A stretch of 64,000 nt of DNA, from contig NZ_JAINUY010000002.1 in assembly GCF_020026915.1 (NCBI RefSeq), positions 186,001-250,000 of the forward strand. The letters are read 5' to 3'. This DNA comes from Flavobacterium potami (GTDB lineage: Bacteria > Bacteroidota > Bacteroidia > Flavobacteriales > Flavobacteriaceae). The notes under the pieces were generated by a model. That model made no database searches. It had not been told where the DNA came from and saw nothing but the letters and a program-made list of their open reading frames with translations. Of this stretch, positions 26,154 through 35,093 are shown piece after piece (the stretch's first letter is position 1; each line of letters opens with the position of its first letter). A program made the position numbers and the translations under genes.

Positions 26154-26193
26154 AAGGCACTAAAACATTTTAAATGAATGTGCCTTTTTTTTT
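26154..26193 (+). terminator. Rho-independent terminator after the barrel gene
   Basis: AAGGCAC (26154-26160) pairs with GTGCCTT (26180-26186), followed by a run of T. The loop is long (19 bases). Confidence 0.65.
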
Positions 26194-26195
26194 CA

Positions 26196-26241
26196 GCCAT
26201 GAACTCATGAATTTTTTGGAGTAGATTCGTGAATTCGTGGC
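26196..26241. repeat. Degenerate GCCACGAATT-type inverted repeat
   Basis: GCCATGAACTCATGAATT faces GATTCGTGAATTCGTGGC across a short loop. It belongs to the same family as 1309-1389 and 59014-59110. Confidence 0.8.
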
Positions 26242-26266
26242 TGTTTTTTTATTTAGTTTAGGAATT

Positions 26267-26797
26267 ATGGAGGTTTTATTACGACAGGAAAATAGCAATG
26301 ACTTTGAAGCGGTTTTTAGTTTAATTGAAGAAGCGTTCAAAGATTTGGAATACAGTGATCACAAAGAGCATTTTTTGGTAGAGCGATTGAGAAAATCAGA
26401 TGTTTTTATTCCTCAATTATCTATTGTTGCTGAGGTTAATGGACAAATTGTAGGGCATATTTTATTTACAAAACTGCAAATTGTAAATGAACTGAATACT
26501 TTTGAATCTTTAGCTTTAGCGCCTGTTTCGGTATTGCCAGAATATCAGGGAAAAGAAATTGGTTCAAAACTTATTTTGTATGGCCACGAACAGGCTGAAA
26601 GATTGGGTTATGAGTCAGTCGTTTTGCTAGGTCATGAAGATTATTATCCAAGATTTGGTTATCAGCGTTGCGATAAATACAATATTAAAATGCCATTTGA
26701 TGTCCCGGCAGAAAATTGTATGGTCGTGCCTTTGGTAAAAGATGGGTTGAAAAAAGTAAATGGGAATGTAGTATATCCTGATGTTTTCTTCGAATAA
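26267..26797 (+). CDS. GNAT-family N-acetyltransferase (YhbS-like)
   Basis: A 176-residue acetyltransferase. From MEVLLRQENSNDFEAVFSLI it shows the GNAT order: acceptor helices, IVAEVNGQIVGHILFTKL strands, LAPVSVLPEYQGKEIGSKLI with the acetyl-CoA pyrophosphate loop (QGKEIG, about 98-103), and VVLLGHEDYYPRFGYQ, the YhbS-type motif. The substrate is unknown. The ATG at 26267 is preferred over an in-frame GTG at 26237 lying in the dispersed repeat. Confidence 0.88.
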   Translation: MEVLLRQENSNDFEAVFSLIEEAFKDLEYSDHKEHFLVERLRKSDVFIPQLSIVAEVNGQIVGHILFTKLQIVNELNTFESLALAPVSVLPEYQGKEIGSKLILYGHEQAERLGYESVVLLGHEDYYPRFGYQRCDKYNIKMPFDVPAENCMVVPLVKDGLKKVNGNVVYPDVFFE

Positions 26798-26818
26798 ATT
26801 TTAGACAAAGAAAAAAAA

Positions 26819-26858
26819 CTTTGCACCTTTGTATCTTAGAATCTCAGAACCCAAAAAG
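26819..26858. repeat. Octamer array ending at the start codon of the GreA-like gene
   Basis: CTTTGCAC, CTTTGTAT, CTTAGAAT, CTCAGAAC, CCAAAAAG: five 8-base units ending two bases before the ATG at 26861. The first two match the units at 10819-10850 and the complement of 1212-1296. Confidence 0.85.
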
Positions 26859-26860
26859 AA

Positions 26861-27310
26861 ATGACTTTTAAAGAAAAAATATATACGCACTACACTCAAA
26901 TGGTTCAAGATCGAATTGATGTCTTTAAAGACATGATTTCTGGACTGACCGAAGATTCCAAAAACGATGCAAAAGGCTCAGCTGGCGACAAACACGAAAC
27001 CGCTTTGTCGATGATGCATATCGAGCAGGAGAAATTGACCAATAAACTTAAAGAAGCAATCGAGCAAAAGGCAATTTTAGATAAAATTGATTCAGCAAAA
27101 TCAACTGAAAATATTATTTTAGGAAGTTTGGTAAAAGCAAACGGAATCTATTTGTATGTAAGTGTTGCACTTCCAAAAATTGCAATTGACGGAATTAATG
27201 TTATTGCACTTTCTCCGCAATCTCCTTTAGGAAATCATTTAATGGGAAATAAACCTGGGTTTCAGTTTGAAATTAATAAGACGCATTACACTATAGAAAG
27301 TGTAGAATAG
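26861..27310 (+). CDS. GreA/GreB-like small protein, function unverified
   Basis: A 149-residue protein. Residues 1-75 are predicted as a helical hairpin (MVQDRIDVFKDMISGL, then ALSMMHIEQEKLTNKLKEAI) and residues 80-149 as a small beta domain (GSLVKANGIYLYVSVALPKI, SPQSPLGNHLMGNKPGFQFE). This coiled-coil plus beta-domain order, and the SPLGxxLxG-type stretch, recall the transcript cleavage factors GreA and GreB. Homologues in Bacteroidota are often labelled '3-oxoacyl-ACP synthase', which the sequence does not support (no thiolase fold, no Cys-His-His). Confidence 0.6.
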   Translation: MTFKEKIYTHYTQMVQDRIDVFKDMISGLTEDSKNDAKGSAGDKHETALSMMHIEQEKLTNKLKEAIEQKAILDKIDSAKSTENIILGSLVKANGIYLYVSVALPKIAIDGINVIALSPQSPLGNHLMGNKPGFQFEINKTHYTIESVE

Positions 27311-27320
27311 TTTTTTTCTT

Positions 27321-27349
27321 CTTTGTCAAAGTTTTAAACTTTGACAAAG
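27321..27349 (+). terminator. Perfect 14-bp hairpin after the GreA-like gene
   Basis: CTTTGTCAAAGTTT (27321-27334) and AAACTTTGACAAAG (27336-27349) pair perfectly around a single T. There is no strong T-run directly after it, but a T-run precedes it, so it may serve either strand. Confidence 0.6.
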
Positions 27350-27380
27350 TTCTGTACGTAAAATATTCTGTGCACAATCT

Positions 27381-27557
27381 TGTCATTCTGAGGAACGAAG
27401 AATCACACTAGAGATTCCGTAAAGATTGAACATTAAGAAATTCCGAAATAGTTTGTCATTCCGAGGAACGAGGAATCTTCGCAAGTAGCTCCACAATATA
27501 AATCGCCAATCTTTGTCGAGTTTCTCGCGAAGATTCCTCGTTTCTCGGAATGACAAA
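27381..27557. repeat. REP-like element, GTCATTCCGAGGAACGAGGA family
   Basis: A 31-base arm at 27452-27482 and its reverse complement at 27527-27557 differ at one position (core TCATTCCGAGGAACGAGG / CCTCGTTTCTCGGAATGA). A third, degenerate copy lies at 27381-27406. A 44-base spacer would form the loop. The region is intergenic between the GreA-like gene and asnB. Confidence 0.9.
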
Positions 27558-27908
27558 ACAGTACGTTTAACTGTTGTTAATATTTTTGTCTAGCGACAAT
27601 CATTATATAAACCACAATTTCAGAACAACTTTTCTGCTTCTCTTTACGAATCTTTCATTTGTAATGAAATAACTCGAAATTTAATTCAAAAAACTAACTT
27701 AAACTTTAAATTTTAAAGCAGTTTTCTTCTCAAAATTAAAAATTTCAAGTTTTAAGCTTTTTTTGATATTAAAATTTTACATTTAGTATGTAAATTGATT
27801 GTTTTGGTTGATATTTGTAATTGATATTGTCAAATGTGTTTTTCAATTGTAACTAATACTTCATCTTTGCCCTATCAAATTAAAATTTAAAAATAAAAAT
27901 ATAGAATT
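27558..27908. other. AT-rich leader upstream of asnB, no gene seen
   Basis: About 350 bases of AT-rich DNA with no open frame resembling a gene. It presumably carries the asnB promoter; a TTTG near 27866 is a weak -7 candidate without a well-spaced -33 element. Confidence 0.5.
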
Positions 27909-29585
27909 ATGTGTGGAATTGTATGTGCCTTTGATCTTAAACAAAAAGCCGAAGCGTTAAGACCTCAAGTATTGGAAATGTCAAAAATCATTCGTCACCG
28001 TGGACCAGACTGGAGCGGAATTTACAGCAATGATAAAGCGATTCTTTCTCACGAGCGTTTGGCAATTGTAGATCCAGCGTCAGGAAAACAACCTTTATTT
28101 ACAGAAGATAAAAAATTGGTTTTGGCTGCAAATGGTGAGATTTACAACCACAGAGAATTGCGCAAACAATTCGAAGGAAAATACAACTTTCAAACTGAAA
28201 GTGACTGCGAAGTAATTTTAGCTTTATACAGAGAAAAAGGGGCGAACTTCGTTGATGAATTGAACGGAATCTTCGGATTCGCAATTTATGATGTTGATAA
28301 AGATGAGTATTTCGTTGCTCGTGATCATATGGGAATTATTCCATTATACATTGGGTGGGATCAGCACGGAACTTTCTACGTAGCTTCTGAGTTAAAAGCT
28401 CTTGAAGGATATTGTACAAAAATCGAATTATTCCCTCCAGGACACTATTTATCAAGTAAAGATGGAGAATTTGTACAATGGTACAAAAGAGATTGGACCG
28501 AGTATGAAGCTGTAAAAGACAACGAAACAAGTATTCCAGAAATCAGAAAAGCATTAGAAGCAGCTGTTCACAGACAATTAATGAGTGATGTTCCTTACGG
28601 AGTTTTACTTTCTGGAGGTTTAGATTCTTCTATTACTTCAGCTGTAGCTAAAAAATTCGCTCAAAAAAGAATCGAGTCTGATGATACAACAGATGCTTGG
28701 TATCCTCAATTACACTCATTCTCAGTTGGATTAGAAGGTTCTCCTGATTTAGCAGCTGCAAGAAAAGTAGCAGATCATATCGGAACTATTCACCATGAAA
28801 TTAAATTTACAATTCAAGAAGGTTTAGATGCTGTTCGTGACGTAATTTACAACTTAGAAACGTACGACGTAACTACAGTTAGAGCTTCGACTCCAATGTG
28901 GTTAATGGCGAGAGTAATCAAATCTATGGGAATTAAAATGGTTCTTTCAGGAGAAGGAGCAGATGAGTTGTTCGGAGGATATTTATACTTCCATAAAGCG
29001 CCAAACGCAAAAGAATTCCACGAAGAAAACGTTCGTAAATTAGGAAAACTTCACATGTACGACTGTTTACGTGCAAACAAAAGTTTAGCAGCTTGGGGAA
29101 TCGAAGGTCGTGTGCCATTCTTAGATAAAGAATTTATGGATGTTGCCATGCGCATCAACCCACAAGATAAAATGATCAACAAAGAACATCCGATGGAAAA
29201 ATGGGTTGTTCGTAAAGCATTCGAAGACATGCTTCCAGAAAGTGTTGCTTGGAGACAAAAAGAGCAATTTTCTGATGGAGTAGGATATAGCTGGATTGAT
29301 ACTTTGAAAGAAGTGGTAGGAAGAGAAGTTTCAGATGAGCAATTGGAAAATGCGAGATTTAAATTCCCATTGCAAACACCAACTTCAAAAGAAGAATATT
29401 ACTATCGTTCAATCTTCTCAGAGCATTTCCCAAGTGATGCAGCGGCATTGTGTGTACCTCAAGAAGCAAGTGTTGCTTGTAGTACAAAAATCGCTTTAGA
29501 ATGGGATGAAGCATTCAAAAACATGAACGATCCATCAGGAAGAGCTGTTGCAAGTGTTCACGATGATGCTTATGTTAAAGCCTAA
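27909..29585 (+). CDS. asnB: Asparagine synthetase B, glutamine-hydrolysing
   Basis: A 558-residue enzyme converting aspartate, glutamine and ATP to asparagine in the cytoplasm. The N-terminal class II amidotransferase domain is intact: nucleophile Cys2 (MCGIVCAFD), Arg50 in SHERLAIVD for glutamine binding, and Asn75 in ANGEIYN as oxyanion-hole residue. The C-terminal synthetase domain has the PP-loop SGGLDSS and SGEGADELFGGYLYFHKAPN. It is close in length and sequence to E. coli AsnB (554 residues). It ends at a hairpin terminator and is followed 318 bases later by a diverged paralogue on the same strand. Confidence 0.96.
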   Translation: MCGIVCAFDLKQKAEALRPQVLEMSKIIRHRGPDWSGIYSNDKAILSHERLAIVDPASGKQPLFTEDKKLVLAANGEIYNHRELRKQFEGKYNFQTESDCEVILALYREKGANFVDELNGIFGFAIYDVDKDEYFVARDHMGIIPLYIGWDQHGTFYVASELKALEGYCTKIELFPPGHYLSSKDGEFVQWYKRDWTEYEAVKDNETSIPEIRKALEAAVHRQLMSDVPYGVLLSGGLDSSITSAVAKKFAQKRIESDDTTDAWYPQLHSFSVGLEGSPDLAAARKVADHIGTIHHEIKFTIQEGLDAVRDVIYNLETYDVTTVRASTPMWLMARVIKSMGIKMVLSGEGADELFGGYLYFHKAPNAKEFHEENVRKLGKLHMYDCLRANKSLAAWGIEGRVPFLDKEFMDVAMRINPQDKMINKEHPMEKWVVRKAFEDMLPESVAWRQKEQFSDGVGYSWIDTLKEVVGREVSDEQLENARFKFPLQTPTSKEEYYYRSIFSEHFPSDAAALCVPQEASVACSTKIALEWDEAFKNMNDPSGRAVASVHDDAYVKA

Positions 29586-29903
29586 TGAAGTTTAATTTTT
29601 AGAATTAGTATATATTATATTTTTTGAAAAACGTTCTCTTTCCAGAGAGCGTTTTTCTTGTCTTAGGATGTTAAAATCTGTATTTTTCAGTTTGTTATAA
29701 ATTGCCTTAGGTAATTATTTAACTTTCTTTTAATATATTTGAAATCTGCATTATTAAGATTGAATGCAGAATATTTTTAATCATTTTAATGGCTAAAAGC
29801 AAAAATTAATACATAGTTTTGCTTTCATCGAAAAATTTTAATGATTTTTTAATGTTCAATTTAAGTTGAACAATACAGAGTTAAATAATAAAATAAAAAA
29901 ATT
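29586..29903. other. Gap between the two asparagine synthetase genes
   Basis: Holds the terminator at 29627-29656 and AT-rich sequence. An inverted repeat TGTTCAA-TTTAAG-TTGAACA (29853-29872) lies about 30 bases before the second start codon and could be an operator. No gene is seen. Confidence 0.6.
29627..29656 (+). terminator. Terminator after asnB
   Basis: AAAAACGTTCTCT and AGAGAGCGTTTTT form a 13-bp stem (one G-T pair) with loop TTCC and a T-rich end. It separates asnB from its paralogue. Confidence 0.85.
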
Positions 29904-31520
29904 ATGTCTGGATTATTGGCCGTAATTGGTAAAGGAAAAGCCCCACAACTAGTAAAAGAACTTTCAGAAAGAATGTCTCATCGAGGCCCCGACGAAAGTG
30001 ATATTCATATTATGGAAAATGGGAGTGTGCTTTGTCACGAAAGTTTATCGATTATCGACTTAAATTCGGGTAAACAGCCAATTCAAGGAACTGATAAAGC
30101 CTGGATGATTCATGACGGTGAAATTTATAACTACAAAGAGCTTAAAGAAACCGTTTTGAAAAATCATACTTTTAGGACAGAATCAGATTCTGAAGTAATT
30201 GTGCATCTTTATGAGGAATTTGGATATGATTTCTGTAATAAATTGGATGGTGATTTTGCTTTTGTTGTAATCGATGGTGATAAATATATTGCCGGTCGTG
30301 ATCCGATTGGTGTAAAACCTCTATATTATGGTTTAGATGAAAGGGGAAGAATCTATTTTTCGTCAGAAATGAAATCTATTGCGGATCAATGTAAATCATT
30401 TTCAACTTTTCCCCCGGGTCACTATTATACAGCAAAAACTGGTTTTGTAAAATATTACAAACCAGAATATGAAGATTGTAAAAATGCCAATCAATCATTA
30501 GATTTAGAGTTAATTCGTGAAAGTTTAGTTCAGGCAACTCGTAAGCGTTTGTTGGCCGAAGTTCCTTTGGGAGTCGTGTTGTCAGGAGGTTTGGATACTT
30601 CCTTGATTTCGGCGGTTACTTCAAGGTTGTTAAAAGAAAAAGGTGAAAAATTGCATTCATTTTCTATTGGATTAAATGCAGATTCGCCAGATAATATTTC
30701 AGCAAGAAAAGCAGCAGAATTTTTAGGTACCGAACATCATGAGGTTCATTTTTCTGTACAAGAAGGAGTTCAGATTTTGGAAAAGGTAATTTATCATATT
30801 GAAACCTATGATATTATTTCTGTCAGATCTGGAGTTCCGATGTTTTTGTTGTCTAAAGCTATTGCGGATCAAGGGATAAAAGTGGTTTTGTCAGGAGAAG
30901 GAGCAGATGAGGTTTTTGGAGGGCATCTTTATTTTAGAAATGCTCCTACGGAAGAAGAATTTCAGGATGAAACAATAGAGAGAGTTCAGAAATTGTTTAC
31001 TGCAGATTTGCTTCGTGCAGATAAAACAACAATGGCGCATGGATTAGAGGTAAGATTTCCATTTTTGGATACCGAATTTCTAGATACAACTATTCGAATT
31101 AAAACAGAAGAGAAACAGCCTAAAACTTATGATGGAATTGAAAAATACATCTTGAGAAAAGCCTTTGATGTTTCGGAAGATCAATATTTGCCTTCAGATG
31201 TTTTATGGCGTCAGAAAGAACAATTTTCAGATGGAGTAGGATATAATTGGGTAGATGAATTAATTGAATATTGTGCCTCACAGGTAACAGATGAGCAGCT
31301 GGCAGGTGCAAGTTTAGAATTTCCGTACAATTCACCAACGACAAAAGAAGCGTATCTGTATCGATCAATTTTTCATAAATTCTACCCGCAGGTCAGCGCA
31401 GCCCAAACAGTTCGTAAATGGATTCCGAAATGGCAGGAAAACTTAGATCCAAGTGGAAGAGCAAATGCCGCTCATTTAAATGGGAATTTTGAAGCTGTAA
31501 AATCCGGAGTTACTGTTTAA
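29904..31520 (+). CDS. Asparagine-synthetase paralogue with dead glutaminase site
   Basis: A 538-residue AsnB-like protein with both domains full length, but key amidotransferase residues are changed: the nucleophile Cys2 is Ser (MSGLLAVIG), the glutamine-binding Arg (Arg50 of the neighbour) is Ser47 (CHESLSIID), and the oxyanion-hole Asn (Asn75) is Asp71 (HDGEIYN). The synthetase domain keeps SGGLDTS (about 227-233), SGEGADEVFGGHLYF and WRQKEQFSDGVGY. The likely outcome is an ammonia-dependent synthetase, an amide-forming enzyme for another substrate, or a regulator of the intact AsnB next door. There is no frameshift and codon use looks normal, so it is not a pseudogene. Confidence 0.92.
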   Translation: MSGLLAVIGKGKAPQLVKELSERMSHRGPDESDIHIMENGSVLCHESLSIIDLNSGKQPIQGTDKAWMIHDGEIYNYKELKETVLKNHTFRTESDSEVIVHLYEEFGYDFCNKLDGDFAFVVIDGDKYIAGRDPIGVKPLYYGLDERGRIYFSSEMKSIADQCKSFSTFPPGHYYTAKTGFVKYYKPEYEDCKNANQSLDLELIRESLVQATRKRLLAEVPLGVVLSGGLDTSLISAVTSRLLKEKGEKLHSFSIGLNADSPDNISARKAAEFLGTEHHEVHFSVQEGVQILEKVIYHIETYDIISVRSGVPMFLLSKAIADQGIKVVLSGEGADEVFGGHLYFRNAPTEEEFQDETIERVQKLFTADLLRADKTTMAHGLEVRFPFLDTEFLDTTIRIKTEEKQPKTYDGIEKYILRKAFDVSEDQYLPSDVLWRQKEQFSDGVGYNWVDELIEYCASQVTDEQLAGASLEFPYNSPTTKEAYLYRSIFHKFYPQVSAAQTVRKWIPKWQENLDPSGRANAAHLNGNFEAVKSGVTV

Positions 31521-31580
31521 ATGTAAAATTTCAATAAAAAATAATTCCAAAAGAATGTTGCTTTTAAAGGAATGAAAAAT

Positions 31581-31618
31581 AAAAAACCGAAATGCATTAA
31601 ATGTAGTTTCGGTTTTTT
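31581..31618 (+). terminator. Terminator after the asnB paralogue
   Basis: AAAAAACCGAAA (31581-31592) pairs with TTTCGGTTTTTT (31607-31618), with a 14-base loop and a T tail. The symmetrical A/T flanks allow function on both strands. Confidence 0.88.
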
Positions 31619-31824
31619 TATTCTTAAATTTTCAGTTTCGGAAATTTGAGATTTTGAAAAATTGGAATTTTAAAAACGGTTGGTTTTTTGAGTAATTTCC
31701 AATCTTGGATTTCGGAATTTAAGAAAATTGGAATTTTTATTCATTTTTTCATTTATTTTTTAGTTTTTCAGACAATTGTGTTAATAACTTAAGTGCTTTA
31801 TGTCGTATTTTACTGGATATATAG

Positions 31825-33822
<1,998 letters not shown>

Positions 33823-33841
33823 AATGAAAAATTAATAATTC

Positions 33842-33893
33842 CAATTCGTTTAATTGTTTAAATTTACTAGACAATTAAACGAATTGTCTTTTT
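33842..33893 (+). terminator. Terminator after gyrB
   Basis: CAATTCGTTTAATTGT and ACAATTAAACGAATTG form a perfect 16-bp stem around a 13-base loop, followed by TCTTTTT. Confidence 0.85.
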
Positions 33894-33932
33894 AAAGAAT
33901 AGGCAATATTAATAACCGATAAAGTATAAAAT

Positions 33933-34868
33933 ATGAAAGTTACCATTGTAGGAGCGGGAAATGTTGGAGCTACATGTGCAGATGTTATTTCTTATAGAGG
34001 AATTGCAAGCGAAGTAGTATTGTTGGATATTAAAGAAGGTTTTGCAGAAGGTAAGGCATTGGATATTACACAGTGCGCTACAAATACTGGTTTTAATACA
34101 AAAGTATCTGGCGTAACCAATGATTATTCTAAAACTGCAGGAAGTGATGTAGTTGTAATTACATCAGGTATTCCTAGAAAACCAGGAATGACAAGAGAAG
34201 AATTAATCGGCATCAATGCAGGAATTGTGAAAACAGTTGCTGAAAATGTGTTGAAATATTCTCCTGATACGATTATTGTTGTGGTTTCGAATCCGATGGA
34301 TACGATGACGTATTTAGCATTAAAAGCTACAGGTCTTCCAAAAAACAGAATTATAGGAATGGGAGGAGCTTTAGATAGTTCTCGTTTTAGAACGTATCTT
34401 TCATTGGCTTTAGACAAGCCTGCAAATGATATTTCGGCAATGGTTATTGGTGGACATGGCGATACAACTATGATTCCATTGACTCGTCTGGCATCTTATA
34501 ATGGAATTCCTGTAACAGAGTTTCTTTCTGAAGAAGTGTTGCAAAAAGTTGCGGCAGATACAATGGTAGGAGGGGCAACTCTTACGGGTTTATTAGGAAC
34601 TTCAGCATGGTATGCTCCAGGAGCTTCTGTAGCTTATTTAGTAGACAGTATCTTGAACGACCAGAAGAAAATGATTGCTTGTTCTGTATTTGTTGAAGGA
34701 GAATATGGGCAAAGTGATATATGTATAGGTGTTCCATGTATTATTGGTAAAAATGGAGTTGAAGAAATTTTAGATATTAAATTAAATGATCAGGAAAAAG
34801 CATTGTTTGCCAAAAGTGCAGATGCAGTTAGAGGTATGAATGATGCTCTAAAAACGATTTTAGTATAA
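33933..34868 (+). CDS. mdh: Malate dehydrogenase
   Basis: A 311-residue NAD-dependent enzyme interconverting malate and oxaloacetate in the TCA cycle. The Rossmann loop is GAGNVGA (7-13), with Asp32 for the NAD ribose. The substrate-specificity motif is RKPGMTR (82-88), followed by SNPMDTM, with the catalytic proton relay His175 in GGHGDT. The length and the RKPGM signature place it in the LDH-like tetrameric MDH group common in Bacteroidota. It is monocistronic between two terminators. Confidence 0.95.
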   Translation: MKVTIVGAGNVGATCADVISYRGIASEVVLLDIKEGFAEGKALDITQCATNTGFNTKVSGVTNDYSKTAGSDVVVITSGIPRKPGMTREELIGINAGIVKTVAENVLKYSPDTIIVVVSNPMDTMTYLALKATGLPKNRIIGMGGALDSSRFRTYLSLALDKPANDISAMVIGGHGDTTMIPLTRLASYNGIPVTEFLSEEVLQKVAADTMVGGATLTGLLGTSAWYAPGASVAYLVDSILNDQKKMIACSVFVEGEYGQSDICIGVPCIIGKNGVEEILDIKLNDQEKALFAKSADAVRGMNDALKTILV

Positions 34869-34888
34869 TAAAAACAGAAAAAAAAGGA

Positions 34889-34918
34889 AAAGGCTGCACT
34901 TTTGCAGCTTTTTTTTTG
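34889..34918 (+). terminator. Terminator after mdh
   Basis: A GGCTGCA / TGCAGCT stem with loop CTTT (34893-34908), A-rich before and a run of nine T after. Confidence 0.85.
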
Positions 34919-34937
34919 AGATTAATTAATAAATAAA

Positions 34938-34968
34938 TTGGTTAATATTTCCGTTAATTATATATTTG
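34938..34968 (+). promoter_or_regulatory. secDF promoter
   Basis: TTG at 34938-34940 and TATATTTG at 34961-34968 with a 20-base spacer match the Bacteroidota -33/-7 pattern. This would give a leader of about 115 bases that contains a possible hairpin (35007-35061). Confidence 0.6.
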
Positions 34969-35093
34969 CTCGGTTTAAAAAAAAATTGGTAATTCGTGAT
35001 CTCGTATTTTTGTTTTAAAAAATCATGTCAGGGCTTATTTTATGGGACTTTAAAACAAAAACAAAAATAAAACATAATTAATTTTTAGTAATA

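Noticed and set aside
27321..27349. Possible riboswitch or regulatory RNA before asnB
   Set aside because: It is a simple perfect hairpin right after the GreA-like gene, more than 500 bases from asnB, and fits a terminator better.
29904..31520. Asparagine-synthetase paralogue as a pseudogene
   Set aside because: Full length, no frameshift or stop, synthetase motifs intact; the changed residues are confined to the glutaminase site.
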